Source: Streptomyces sp. BK208
GTDB lineage: Bacteria > Actinomycetota > Actinomycetes > Streptomycetales > Streptomycetaceae
Direction: 5' to 3'
NCBI RefSeq assembly: GCF_004364245.1
Contig: NZ_SOAV01000010.1
Span: 186,001-250,000 of the forward strand
DNA: 64,000 bases
This document shows, in pieces, positions 35,764-44,011 of this stretch (position 1 is the first letter of the stretch; each line of letters opens with the position of its first letter). The notes beneath the pieces are model-generated. The model did no database searches, was not told where the DNA came from, and was given only the letters and a program-made list of their open reading frames with translations. Made by a program: the position numbers and the translations under genes.

Positions 35764-36468
35764 CTATGAGGCAGTGGCCAGATCGTCGAGCAGCTCGTCG
35801 AGGCCGACGACACGGAACGACGTGAGGCGGCGAACCAGCTGCGAGGCGAGGAACGTCCCGATGTTCGGATGGCCGTACGGCAAGGGCGCATCCGGCCGTG
35901 CGATGACCTTCACACCGCCCTCGTCCCGGCCGTACAGAGTGCCGTGCACGCCGTACAGGGGTGCGCTCCTGGCCAGGAACACCGTCGGGTCGTCCTCCAG
36001 GTGCGGACAAAGCCTCGCGGCGGCACGGGTGTGCCTGCGGCACACCGGAGGTTGATTGGTGAGGATGTTCGGCCGACTTGGATCGTGATCCCGGGGGCTG
36101 GCGAGAAAGATGAAGCCGAGGGGCGTGCGGGCGGGGCCTGTGCAGACCTGGCAGGTGAGCGTCTGCATGCACACCATCTGCCGGTGGGGGTGCATCAGCT
36201 TCCACTGCGGCACACCGGAGATCCGACCTTCGGCGTCGACAGGGTTCCACCCGCACCGTGCCCAGAGCACGCCCCGCGGGTCTCGGTCCCGAGGGTCCTC
36301 GTCCGCGTAGTACAGCCGCGGGCCGGAGGAATGGCGCGTGATGACGAGGTTGTCCGGCGCCGCGTCCTCCCCTTCCCTCTGGGTGACGTACGGGACCAGG
36401 GAGAGACTCTTGTCACTCGACCCGACAGCCCGCGGGCTGTACGTGAGGCGGAGGAGCGGGAAAGTCAC
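35764..36468 (-). CDS. Unknown protein with cysteine/histidine pairs (234 aa)
   Basis: Start GTG 36468, with GGAGG four bases upstream; it overlaps the DUF6415 stop (GTGA). The product (VTFPLLRLTYSPRA...) contains PRLYYADEDPRDRDPRGVLW, then MVCMQTLTCQVCTGPA and PPVCRRHTRAAARLCPHLED. The CxxC in CQVC together with CRRH could form a metal site. I recognise no named family. It looks like the hypothetical proteins common in Streptomyces plasmid and phage regions, and it is coupled to DUF6415 and a 21-codon ORF. Confidence 0.75.
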   Translation of the reverse strand: MTFPLLRLTYSPRAVGSSDKSLSLVPYVTQREGEDAAPDNLVITRHSSGPRLYYADEDPRDRDPRGVLWARCGWNPVDAEGRISGVPQWKLMHPHRQMVCMQTLTCQVCTGPARTPLGFIFLASPRDHDPSRPNILTNQPPVCRRHTRAAARLCPHLEDDPTVFLARSAPLYGVHGTLYGRDEGGVKVIARPDAPLPYGHPNIGTFLASQLVRRLTSFRVVGLDELLDDLATAS

Positions 36469-36893
36469 GGCGCCTCCGTAAGGCACTGGTGGGCCACCAG
36501 GCGTTCAATGAGTGCGTCGAGCGTCCACGCCATACGTCGGATGTGTCCGACGGCACGTCGGTGATCCGTTGGCACTTCCTCGGACCGGATGGTGCGCCCG
36601 CGCTCGACGAGGCCGGCTGTTTGCTCGTCCCTCTCGGCCGCCTTGGAGACCACGGCGAGGTGGACGAGTCGCATCAGGTGGCCGCGAAGGCGCTGCGCGT
36701 GCTCGTCGACCTCGTGTTCGGTGGGCGTGTAGTCGTCCAGGACGGCTGCCACGTCATCGAGCAGCAAGCCGTCGACATACGGGGCCCAGCACTGCACCTT
36801 CTCCAGGACCCTTCTCAAGCCGGCCTCGGTGAAGGGCGGTACGGCGGCTCGCACGGGATGGGACCAACCGGGGCGGAGGGTGGTGGCCGTCAT
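36465..36893 (-). CDS. DUF6415 family protein
   Basis: A 142-residue mostly helical protein, MTATTLRPGWSHPVRAAVPP... with WAPYVDGLLLDDVAAVLDDY, HEVDEHAQRLRGHLMRLVHL and the C-terminal AVGHIRRMAWTLDALIERLV. This pattern fits DUF6415, a Streptomyces family labelled as a natural-product-biosynthesis protein without proof. It overlaps the next gene by four bases and is preceded by the 21-codon ORF whose stop overlaps its ATG. Confidence 0.75.
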   Translation of the reverse strand: MTATTLRPGWSHPVRAAVPPFTEAGLRRVLEKVQCWAPYVDGLLLDDVAAVLDDYTPTEHEVDEHAQRLRGHLMRLVHLAVVSKAAERDEQTAGLVERGRTIRSEEVPTDHRRAVGHIRRMAWTLDALIERLVAHQCLTEAP

Positions 36894-36955
36894 CGCCCCG
36901 ACTCCTCTGGCACAGCGAGGCGTAGCCGGTAGGTAGCTCGTACGGGGGCGGGCAC
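36890..36955 (-). CDS. 21-codon leader ORF coupled to DUF6415
   Basis: GTG 36955 lies 6 bases after a strong GAGGAG site. The peptide reads VPAPVRATYRLRLAVPEESG plus Arg, and its TGA overlaps the DUF6415 ATG (ATGA). The strong ribosome site and tight coupling suggest that it is translated, either as a genuine microprotein or as a translational leader for the operon. Its length makes homology hard to judge. Confidence 0.5.
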   Translation of the reverse strand: MPAPVRATYRLRLAVPEESGR

Positions 36956-37178
36956 GGTGATCTCCTCTACGCGAAGTCGGCGATCCGGACGGCTCTGGAG
37001 AGGGCCGGCCATCGGCTTCGAGGCTCCCGTCGCGGTAGGGGCGTTTCCACGCCGCCGATACGCCGTCTCCCCGCCGTCCGGGCGGCGGAGAAGCGTCGGG
37101 GGGACGGCGTGGAGACGCGCTGCGGACAAGCGGACCCTGTGGGGCACGCCCATTCGTACGACCGGAAGAGCGACCGCG

Positions 37179-37622
37179 ATGCTGAACGACTCAAGCCCGG
37201 CAGTGCACAGTCCGCACATGCACTGGATGCCTCTGACCGGTCGGTGCGAGCCGCTCTCCCTGGCCCGTGACCGGGTTCGAACCGTCCTGGCCGGCGTCGT
37301 CCTCAGCGTGGACGACGCAGTGCTGGTCGTATCCGAGCTGGTGGGCAACGCAGTGCGACACACGACTGCCGGCCCTGACCGTCTGACCATCGACATCGAC
37401 GGGGATCAGGTCGTCGTCGCGGTCCACGACCCGGAGCCTGACGACGGTCGGGTGCGCCTGTCGGAGACGGCTGCGGATCCGCTTGCCGAGTCCGGCCGTG
37501 GACTGTGGCTGGTGCAGACGCTGGCACGTCGGTGGTATGTGGAGACCACTGCCGTCGGCAAGGCGGTCGTTGCCGTCCTGCCGCGCGGGAAAGCAGCGAT
37601 CAGCCGAGCGGCAGGCTCTTGA
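37179..37622 (+). CDS. ATP-binding protein of the anti-sigma/RsbW (HATPase_c_2) type
   Basis: About 147 residues from ATG 37179 (MLNDSSPAVHS), with GGAAGAG upstream. The Bergerat ATP-binding fold is visible: the N-box DAVLVVSELVGNAVRHTTAG, the strand DRLTIDIDGDQVVVAVHDPE and the G1-like GRGLWLVQTLARRWYV. Streptomyces genomes encode dozens of these small kinases or anti-sigma-like proteins, often with an unknown partner. It is divergent from the 21-codon/DUF6415 unit and converges on the 2H phosphoesterase gene with a 23-base overlap. Confidence 0.88.
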   Translation: MLNDSSPAVHSPHMHWMPLTGRCEPLSLARDRVRTVLAGVVLSVDDAVLVVSELVGNAVRHTTAGPDRLTIDIDGDQVVVAVHDPEPDDGRVRLSETAADPLAESGRGLWLVQTLARRWYVETTAVGKAVVAVLPRGKAAISRAAGS

Positions 37623-38316
37623 CGACGTTCCACCGGTAGGTGCGTTCCTCGCGTCGCAGCTCCACCAACTGCACTTCCTGGACGTGCAGATCGACTGGTG
37701 CAAGGCCGCGGAGGGGGGTGACGGCCTCGATGACCGGGGCAGCGGGGCGTGGCCGGTTGTTGTAGGCCAGGCTCAGGTGGGGGCGGAACAGCGCGGTCGG
37801 CTTCCGGGGAGTCAGCTCCAGGGAAGCCATGGACTTGCTGAGGGCCGCGTGCAGCGCCAGTACCGGGCCCCAGGGCGCGACCGACAGGCGTACGGCTCCC
37901 CGAGAACCCGCGAGCGGGACCGCCCGCAGGCGGAAGGCCGCCGGGAGAAGCGGTGCCGCCGTGCTGATGACGTCATCGAGACGGCTCAGCGGCAGCGCTG
38001 CGGCGGAACCGACGCGTGTGAGCGTGATGTGCAACCCGTCGTCGGGGACCGGATCCAGGCCAAGCGGCGCGAGGTGCTGCTGACAGCGAAGAGCGAGGTC
38101 GGCCAGCGCTGGGCTGTCCGGGAAGGTGAGCATCCAGTAGTACGCCCGGGTCTGTGCCGTCCAGCCGGGTCGGTCCCAGTGATCGACCATGGTCTCCACG
38201 GCGTCGAAGGCGCCCTGGTCGTGCGCCGCAATCACCGCCGGGTCACTCAGGTCGGCCGGCGGGTGGGCAGGGAAGGCTGCGGGATCGGCGCTGAGCTGGA
38301 CGTGCGGCCAAGACAC
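37600..38316 (-). CDS. 2'-5' RNA ligase-like 2H phosphoesterase
   Basis: About 238 residues. GTG 38316 (VSWPHVQLSADPAAFPAHPP) has GGAGGA 9 bases upstream and avoids overlap with the TPR-regulator gene. Two HxT/S motifs typical of the 2H superfamily occur: GLHITLTRVG and PHLSLAYNN, separated by about 85 residues. Such enzymes act on 2',3'-cyclic or 2'-5' phosphodiester bonds in RNA or cyclic nucleotides. The N-terminal segment (DHWDRPGWTAQTRAYYWML) is characteristic of actinobacterial members. It lies 19 bases downstream of the TPR regulator and is likely co-transcribed with it. Confidence 0.85.
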   Translation of the reverse strand: MSWPHVQLSADPAAFPAHPPADLSDPAVIAAHDQGAFDAVETMVDHWDRPGWTAQTRAYYWMLTFPDSPALADLALRCQQHLAPLGLDPVPDDGLHITLTRVGSAAALPLSRLDDVISTAAPLLPAAFRLRAVPLAGSRGAVRLSVAPWGPVLALHAALSKSMASLELTPRKPTALFRPHLSLAYNNRPRPAAPVIEAVTPLRGLAPVDLHVQEVQLVELRREERTYRWNVVKSLPLG

Positions 38317-38335
38317 CCGGCGAACTCCTCCGTGA

Positions 38336-39658
38336 TCACCCTGCCTCAGCAGGCGGGAACTGACAGCCCCAGGCGCGGAGCTGTTCGCCATACTCGCGCA
38401 CCGCCGGCCGGGACCGCCAAGGGGCTGCTCGCTCGTACAGGTCCCGGGAGCGTTGTCGCACCGAGCTGATCGGCAGCGGGCTGGCCAGAGTGATCGCCTG
38501 TTGCCCGAGGGACATGGCGTGCTCCACGTCCGGTGCTCGCTGTTGAAGCATCGCGGTGGCCACGTCGAGGCGGACCAGCGAGCGGCTCCACGCGGAGTCG
38601 GACTTCTCGACTAGGTCGTCGAGGTTCTCGGCGTCTCGCAGCACGTGCCCGGTGTCCTGCAGAGCGACACGGGCGGTCAGCGCATTGGCCAAGGTGCGGG
38701 CCCGCCCATACGGCGAGAAGGAGATGCAGGAGGTCAGACCAGGAGCCACGTCATGCTGATCGGAGAGCTCCAGAGCCCGCCCGATGGCCCGCTCGGCCTG
38801 GGCCCTGTCATCGAGCTTGCCGAGCGCCCGGGCCCGGCCGTTGACCAGCAGCCGGATGGCCTGCGGGTGGTTCGGCGCCCGGTCCACCGCAGCGGCGGCC
38901 CGCGCGTCGGCCTCGTCGTAGCGGCCTGCGTAGTACGCCGCGAAGGAGTGGGTGCCGCAGGCCCACAGCTCGGTGTCGAGATCGCCGATCGCCCGACTCA
39001 GTTCCAGCGCTTCGGCGCAGTACGCCTCAGCCAGGGGGAACGCGCCGGTGTTCACCGCCATGTAGCCGAGCAGTCCGCCGGCGCGTGCGGCGATCCGGAA
39101 CAGTTCCTTGCGTGCGGCCGGAGGTTGCTGACCGGCGAGCAGGGTGTGCCCCATGCTGTGCAGGCTCTTCGTCTGCCCCCACAGGCCATCCGGCCCGTGC
39201 TTCTCGTACCGCTCGGTGATTCCCTCGATCCGGGAGGCGAGAAAGGACAGAGTGGTCTGGTCGACGTTGCCGGAGGCCAGCTGGCGGGCTCGGGCGACAA
39301 TGTCCGTCGGGTCGTCGGCGGGGGCGGGCGGGCCGGGCTGGGGAGAAGGTGGAACGTCCGCAGGTAGGGGTTCCGGGGCGGACGGTGGATAGGCCGAGGG
39401 CGAAGCGAACAGGTCGCGGGCAGTCCTGCCCAGCAGCTCCTCCAGAATGCGGCACGTGTCCGGGCGGGGAAGCTGCTTCAGTTCCCCACTCATCCACCGG
39501 TCGAACTGCCGCGATGAGACCGCGACCGAGGCCAGCCGAGGGTCATCCGCCTGCTTGGCCAGGTTCTTGGCCGCGCGGAAGAATTGCACCTCGAATGCCG
39601 TGTAAGTCGTGAGGTGGCGCTCTTCGAGTAACTGCCGCAGCAGCGTGTTCCGGGGCAT
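38336..39658 (-). CDS. HTH-like/TPR regulatory protein
   Basis: A 440-residue protein from ATG 39658 with a GGGAGGT site. Residues 1-85 form an XRE-like recognition region (LLRQLLEERHLTTYTAFEVQ ... SSRQFDRWMSGELKQLPRPD), followed by a Pro-rich linker and then at least six helical TPR-like repeats (for example FPLAEAYCAEALELSRAIG and YEKHGPDGLWGQTKSLHSMG). Streptomyces has many such proteins near mobile elements. A quorum-sensing or peptide-binding role is conceivable but unproven. It is divergent from the Scr1-type XRE gene. Confidence 0.8.
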   Translation of the reverse strand: MPRNTLLRQLLEERHLTTYTAFEVQFFRAAKNLAKQADDPRLASVAVSSRQFDRWMSGELKQLPRPDTCRILEELLGRTARDLFASPSAYPPSAPEPLPADVPPSPQPGPPAPADDPTDIVARARQLASGNVDQTTLSFLASRIEGITERYEKHGPDGLWGQTKSLHSMGHTLLAGQQPPAARKELFRIAARAGGLLGYMAVNTGAFPLAEAYCAEALELSRAIGDLDTELWACGTHSFAAYYAGRYDEADARAAAAVDRAPNHPQAIRLLVNGRARALGKLDDRAQAERAIGRALELSDQHDVAPGLTSCISFSPYGRARTLANALTARVALQDTGHVLRDAENLDDLVEKSDSAWSRSLVRLDVATAMLQQRAPDVEHAMSLGQQAITLASPLPISSVRQRSRDLYERAAPWRSRPAVREYGEQLRAWGCQFPPAEAG

Positions 39659-39841
39659 GGAAGACCTCCCAACACGTCGGCGGAACCAGGGGCTCCTCGG
39701 TGAACGGCACGCACGCCGGACCGTGCGGCGTACGGGATGTCCTACGCAAGAGTGCCGACGCAAAGCGCAACTAGGCAATATGTCTGGCTAAGTTGGCCCA
39801 TTCGGGTTGTCCGCCAACGGGTGGATGGACAGACTGCCTTC

Positions 39842-40723
39842 ATGGCACTGAAGAGGAAGCTGGCCCCTCAGTCGGTTTACCGACGCCAGCTCGCCACACG
39901 GCTGCGCGAGTTGAGGGAGGCGTCCGGCCTGACCCTCACCGAGGTGTCGAAAAAGATCGAGGTCAACCAGGGGTCTCTCAGCCGGATCGAGACCGGCGAG
40001 CGCGGCACCACCCCGATACTGGTCCGGGCTCTCCTCGACTGCTACGCCGTCGCCGACACCGAACTGCGTGACGACATCCTTGACCTGGTGCGTGCCGACA
40101 AGGAACAGCAGAGGCCCTGGTGGCGGAAGTACTCCACGGTTCTCACCCCGACCCGCTACGACGGTTACCTCGCCCTGGAGGCAGGTGCCATCGGGCTGGC
40201 CAACTACCAGCCCCTGCTCGTTCCCGGCCTGCTTCAGACGGAGGACTACGCTCGCGCAGTCATCGCCCAGATGCGTCCCGAACTCACTTCTGTCCAGGTG
40301 GACGCCCTGGTCAAGGTACGGATGGAACGCCAGGAAAGCCGCCTGTCCGGCGAGCATTCCACCGACCTGTGGGCCGTCCTGGACGAAGCCGTCCTCCACC
40401 GGGTTATCGGCTCTCCCGCCGTGATGCGCCAGCAGTTCGCCCACCTTGTCCAGGCCGGCGAGCAGCCCAACGTCACCATCCAACTTCTCCCGTTCTCCGC
40501 CGGCGCCCACCCCGGCCTCTACGGGCCCTTCGTCATCCTCACCTTCCCCCAGCCCACGGCACCGCTGGTCTGGCTGGAGAACCCCAACAACTCCGTGTAC
40601 CTGGAGTCCGAGAGCGACATCCAGAACTACACGTACATCTTCGACCAGCTCAGGGCCTCGGCCCTCAGCCCCGCCGAGACCCGTACCCATCTCACCCGCA
40701 CCGCCGAGGAGCTCGAACCGTGA
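39842..40723 (+). CDS. Scr1-type XRE regulator (HTH plus DUF5753)
   Basis: A 293-residue protein from ATG 39842, with no clear ribosome site. HTH at about 15-70 (LATRLRELREASGLTLTEVS, NQGSLSRIETGERG), then a DUF5753 domain (PLLVPGLLQTEDYARAVIAQ, HRVIGSPAVMRQQFAHLVQ, NVTIQLLPFSAGAHPGLYGP, LVWLENPNNSVYLES). Pairs of this regulator and a small DUF397 protein are a recurrent Streptomyces module that behaves like a toxin-antitoxin or developmental switch. The downstream DUF397 gene overlaps its stop. Confidence 0.93.
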   Translation: MALKRKLAPQSVYRRQLATRLRELREASGLTLTEVSKKIEVNQGSLSRIETGERGTTPILVRALLDCYAVADTELRDDILDLVRADKEQQRPWWRKYSTVLTPTRYDGYLALEAGAIGLANYQPLLVPGLLQTEDYARAVIAQMRPELTSVQVDALVKVRMERQESRLSGEHSTDLWAVLDEAVLHRVIGSPAVMRQQFAHLVQAGEQPNVTIQLLPFSAGAHPGLYGPFVILTFPQPTAPLVWLENPNNSVYLESESDIQNYTYIFDQLRASALSPAETRTHLTRTAEELEP

Positions 40724-40950
40724 GCACGCCCCCGCCCCGCCGCCTCCACGCCGAGGAACTTCAGAAGGCGCGCTGGCGCAAGAGTTCCTACAGCGGCGGC
40801 GCCAACGATTGCGTCGAGATCGCCGACCTCGGTGCGTACGCAGCGGTACGCGACTCAAAAGACCTTGAACTGTCACCGGTGATTCTCAGCCGCTCCGCCC
40901 TGGATGATCTGCTGGGCCTTTTTACGGACGGCGAAACTTGCGTCGGCTGA
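40720..40950 (+). CDS. DUF397 small protein (Scr2-like partner of the XRE gene)
   Basis: A 76-residue protein from GTG 40720, overlapping the upstream TGA (GTGA). The DUF397 signature is complete: ARWRKSSYSGGANDCVEIAD, then AVRDSKD and the final SRSALDDLLGLFTDG. In the Scr1/Scr2 pair the small DUF397 partner is bound and antagonised by the XRE protein, and overexpression alters differentiation. The overlap argues for co-translation at fixed ratio. Confidence 0.94.
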   Translation: MSTPPPRRLHAEELQKARWRKSSYSGGANDCVEIADLGAYAAVRDSKDLELSPVILSRSALDDLLGLFTDGETCVG

Positions 40951-41004
40951 AACCCTGGCCAATCCGCACGTGCACCGTGTCAGCAGCCACCTGGGAGTGC
41001 CCGC

Positions 41005-41550
41005 GTGAGTGACCAGCACGACAAGCCGTTCCTGCAGATCGTGGTCTGCGCGGCCGGGGTCGCCGCCGACGTCGGCCGACTGATCACGGCAGCCCAGGAG
41101 CGGCACTGGGACGTCGGCGTCGTGGCCACCCCGCAAGGGCTCGGCTTCCTTGACGCGGCGGCGGTGGAAGCCCAGACCGGCCGCCCCATCCGCTCGGGCT
41201 GGCGGTCACCGGGGGAGCCGCGCCCGAGCCGTACTGCGGATGCCATCGCGGTCGCCCCGGCCACGTTCAACACGGTCAACAAGTGGGCCGCCGGGATCTC
41301 CGACAACCTCGCGCTGGCGATCCTGTGCGAGGCACCCGCCATGGGTGTTCCCGTCACCGTGCTGCCGTACCTGAACTCCGCCCAGGCTGCCCATCCGGCA
41401 TACCGCCGGAGCCTGGACGTGTTGCGCGAGATGGGTGTCCTGATCGGCTCCTACGAGCCTCACCGGCCGAAGGCCGGCGGCGGGGCCGACCGCTACCGCT
41501 GGGAGGAAGTGCTGGAACTGCTCGCTCCCAGGCTGTCCACGCGGTCGTGA
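41005..41550 (+). CDS. Flavoprotein (HFCD/CoaC-like) family protein
   Basis: A 181-residue protein from GTG 41005 with a GGGAG site. Motifs of the homo-oligomeric flavin-containing Cys decarboxylase fold: LQIVVCAAGVAADVGRLITA, then DVGVVATPQGLGFLD, and the FMN-site string ADAIAVAPATFNTVNKWAAG followed by ISDNLALAILCEA. It lacks the catalytic residues of PPC decarboxylase that I would look for and is probably an FMN-binding reductase or decarboxylase of unknown substrate. Small flavoproteins of this type often follow XRE/DUF397 pairs in Streptomyces. It abuts the converging relaxase gene. Confidence 0.85.
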   Translation: MSDQHDKPFLQIVVCAAGVAADVGRLITAAQERHWDVGVVATPQGLGFLDAAAVEAQTGRPIRSGWRSPGEPRPSRTADAIAVAPATFNTVNKWAAGISDNLALAILCEAPAMGVPVTVLPYLNSAQAAHPAYRRSLDVLREMGVLIGSYEPHRPKAGGGADRYRWEEVLELLAPRLSTRS

Positions 41551-43260
41551 TCAGCGCCTTCGTGCCTGCGGCGGTCGCGGGGGTGCGACCGCAGATGCTT
41601 CGTGGGCCGACGGGTCGGGTCGTGGTGACCTTTCGGCCTGCACTGTGCTGCGGTCCTGTGCTGCACGGTCGCTTGGCGCGGGTCGTGCGATAAGGCGCTG
41701 CGTTCTCCAGGTCAAGGTCCTGGCGGGGGAGCGGGCGTCGTTCAGGGCTCGTTGGTCGACCGCCTGCTTGAGGAGTCGCTCCGGGTCGTGGCCGAGTGCT
41801 TCCGCTTCGGCGAGCGCGGCGGTGAGGGCGTCGACAGCGGGATCTGACAGGACCTGTTCCGCGTGCTCGGGCAGGGCCCGGCGGATGTGGCGCATGTACC
41901 GGTTCACCGCCTGTTGGGGCGGTCGATGCTGGACAAGAGCGGTCAGGGGCGCGCCTGCTGCCTCGTCGTAGGCGGCTTGGAGGTGGAGCAGGGCCTGCTG
42001 CGCGGCGGTGACCTGCTGGTCGTGGTGGCGGAGCTGGTGCCAGCGAGTGGCCGCGACGGTGACGAGGATCGCGGCGTCGAGGAGCATCGCCAGAGCCGTG
42101 CCGTCCCCGGGGGCGGGCTCGCGGAGCATCGCCCGTGCGGCGCTTCGCAGGGCGCGGGCGTGATGGTGTTCGGCCTGGACGCGGGATCGGGTGGCGCGCT
42201 CGAAAGCGGAAGCTGCCTCGCGGAGCTGGGCGCGGAGGGGTGCGGGAGCGAGGAGGGGCAGGGCGTCGAGAGCTTCACCGAGGGCGGCGAGGTGGGCCTG
42301 GGAGGCTCGGTCGTCGTATCCGCTGAGGTGGTGGGGGATACGTTCGGCGGCTGCGGTTGCCCGGTGCCAAGGGTTGGGCCTGCGCCTCCCCGGCCCGTCG
42401 GCGGGCTGCGGGTCGGTGGCCTCCAGGCGTGCTCGGATCTTGGGGAAGGACAGGTCCGGCGCGAGTTCGGAGCCGGAGAACCAGATCGGTTGCCTGCCTG
42501 CCGTGGTGGTGTCTTCGCTGGCGACCTTGTAGCCACGCACTTCGCCAGAAGGGAAGTACACGACTTCGACCAGCACGCCCTCGGTGTGGCTGAGCAGGCC
42601 GATGAACTCGTCGGTGCTGGTGGTGGCGGCCACGGCGGTGCGGACGATGGTGCGCAGGCGTTCGCGAGCCGGCTTCTCCTGGCCCTGGCGGTGTGCCTTT
42701 TCCTGTTCGGCGCGGGTGGGGCGCTTGGCGGCGGTGCGGTCTCCGCGGGTGACTTGGAAGAGGCCGTATTCCTTTTCGATGGCGGCGAGTTCGCGGTCGG
42801 CGGTGAGGTAGTCGTTCCAGTGGCGTGCGGTGCTCAGGTCGCCACGAACCTTGGTGGCAGCGATGTGGATGTGGTCGGGGGCGTGGCGGACGGCGACCCA
42901 GCGGCAGCCGTCCGGGTCGTCTTGTGGCGCGAGGCCGGTGGCGGCCACGACGCGGTGGGCTATGTCGGCCCACTCCTCGTCGCTGAGGTGGCGGTCGGTT
43001 GTGGCGGCACGGATCGAGCAGTGCCAGACGTGTCGCTCGGGAGCCCGGCCGAGTCGGCGGGCTTGCTTGACGCGCAGGTCGAGGTCGGCCACCAGGAGCT
43101 TCTTTGTGGCGGTGAAGTCGTCGGTGCGGCCGGGGTCGGGAGCGAAGCCGTCCCAGGAGGCGACGAGGTGGGGGTCGATGTGGTCTTTGGCCTTCTTGGT
43201 GTCGAACAGGTAGCGGATCAGACCGGCCGTGTCTTTGCCGCTGCTGATCTTGGCGATCAC
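41551..43260 (-). CDS. HUH-type relaxase/mobilization nuclease (MobA-like)
   Basis: A 569-residue protein from ATG 43260, overlapping the MobC-like stop (ATGA). The relaxase domain occupies about residues 1-200: MIAKISSGKDTAGLIRYLFD, ERHVWHCSIRAATTDRHLSD, and the three-histidine metal site HAPDHIHIAAT with His126, His130 and His132. A helical C-terminal region rich in Ala/Arg follows. It should nick oriT and carry the transferred strand. No coupling protein or secretion system is encoded nearby, so transfer would rely on another element. Confidence 0.93.
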   Translation of the reverse strand: MIAKISSGKDTAGLIRYLFDTKKAKDHIDPHLVASWDGFAPDPGRTDDFTATKKLLVADLDLRVKQARRLGRAPERHVWHCSIRAATTDRHLSDEEWADIAHRVVAATGLAPQDDPDGCRWVAVRHAPDHIHIAATKVRGDLSTARHWNDYLTADRELAAIEKEYGLFQVTRGDRTAAKRPTRAEQEKAHRQGQEKPARERLRTIVRTAVAATTSTDEFIGLLSHTEGVLVEVVYFPSGEVRGYKVASEDTTTAGRQPIWFSGSELAPDLSFPKIRARLEATDPQPADGPGRRRPNPWHRATAAAERIPHHLSGYDDRASQAHLAALGEALDALPLLAPAPLRAQLREAASAFERATRSRVQAEHHHARALRSAARAMLREPAPGDGTALAMLLDAAILVTVAATRWHQLRHHDQQVTAAQQALLHLQAAYDEAAGAPLTALVQHRPPQQAVNRYMRHIRRALPEHAEQVLSDPAVDALTAALAEAEALGHDPERLLKQAVDQRALNDARSPARTLTWRTQRLIARPAPSDRAAQDRSTVQAERSPRPDPSAHEASAVAPPRPPQARRR

Positions 43261-43898
43261 CGAGCCGCCTTGTTGGTGACGGCCTGGTTCGCCGCTGCCG
43301 CGATCTCGCTGATGGCAGTACGGACCGCGAGCAGGGTGCGTTCGGTCTGGGCGAGGGTGGCGGTATCCCCAGGGTGTGGATGGCCGCCGGAGTTGAGTCT
43401 CCGGGCAATCTGGTTGGCGTTGTTGCCGATCTTGGCGATCTGCTCGCGCAGGGCGATCAGCTCGTCGATGTAGTCGTCCAGCGGGGTGCGCTGGCCGGGC
43501 AGGGCGAGGTCGCCGTGGATGTGGGCCATGACGACGGCGCCGACGTAGTGGGCGCCGGCGATGTTGAGCGACCGGGCCTTGGCGAGGATGGCGCTCTTCT
43601 CTTCGACGCTGTAGCGCACGTCGACGCGTTCCTTGCGCTGGGTGTCTTTGCGCTTGCGGCGACGGGCGATGCGGTGCAGGGCGGCGGCTTCGGCGGCGCG
43701 CGGCAGCGCGACAGCGGCGGTGTTGGCGCGGTGTTCCGGCTCGGGTGCCCCCTGGCGCCCGAGTGTCTCCGCCGCCCCCGGGGCGGAACTCCCGTTGGAC
43801 CGAACCTTGGACGGTCCAACGGCATACCTTGCTGGCTGGGTGACGCTTGTGGTCATCTCCCGCTGTCCGGCGGGCAGCTCACGTCGGGCTTCGTGCAT
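43257..43898 (-). CDS. MobC-like relaxosome accessory protein
   Basis: About 213 residues from ATG 43898 with AAGGA 9 bases upstream; the frame extends further. The C-terminal half carries the MobC pattern: RKERVDVRYSVEEKSAILAK, the ARSLNIAGAHYVGAVVM segment, DDYIDELIALREQIAKIGNN and ANQIARRLNSGGHPHP. The N-terminal half is low-complexity. MobC-type proteins help the relaxase open oriT. The 113-base gap upstream (43,899-44,011) contains a small palindrome, CGCTG-AG-CAGCG, and could hold the oriT, though I cannot prove it. Confidence 0.85.
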   Translation of the reverse strand: MHEARRELPAGQREMTTSVTQPARYAVGPSKVRSNGSSAPGAAETLGRQGAPEPEHRANTAAVALPRAAEAAALHRIARRRKRKDTQRKERVDVRYSVEEKSAILAKARSLNIAGAHYVGAVVMAHIHGDLALPGQRTPLDDYIDELIALREQIAKIGNNANQIARRLNSGGHPHPGDTATLAQTERTLLAVRTAISEIAAAANQAVTNKAAR

Positions 43899-44011
43899 CG
43901 GGGCAGTCCTTACTAGGAGTCGGCGGACGGGATGTGCCTGGGGTGGTCGGCTCCGCCCTTTGTCCACTCGCTGAGCAGCGCGATGACGGGAGGTACCGAC
44001 CGGTCAGCGCG

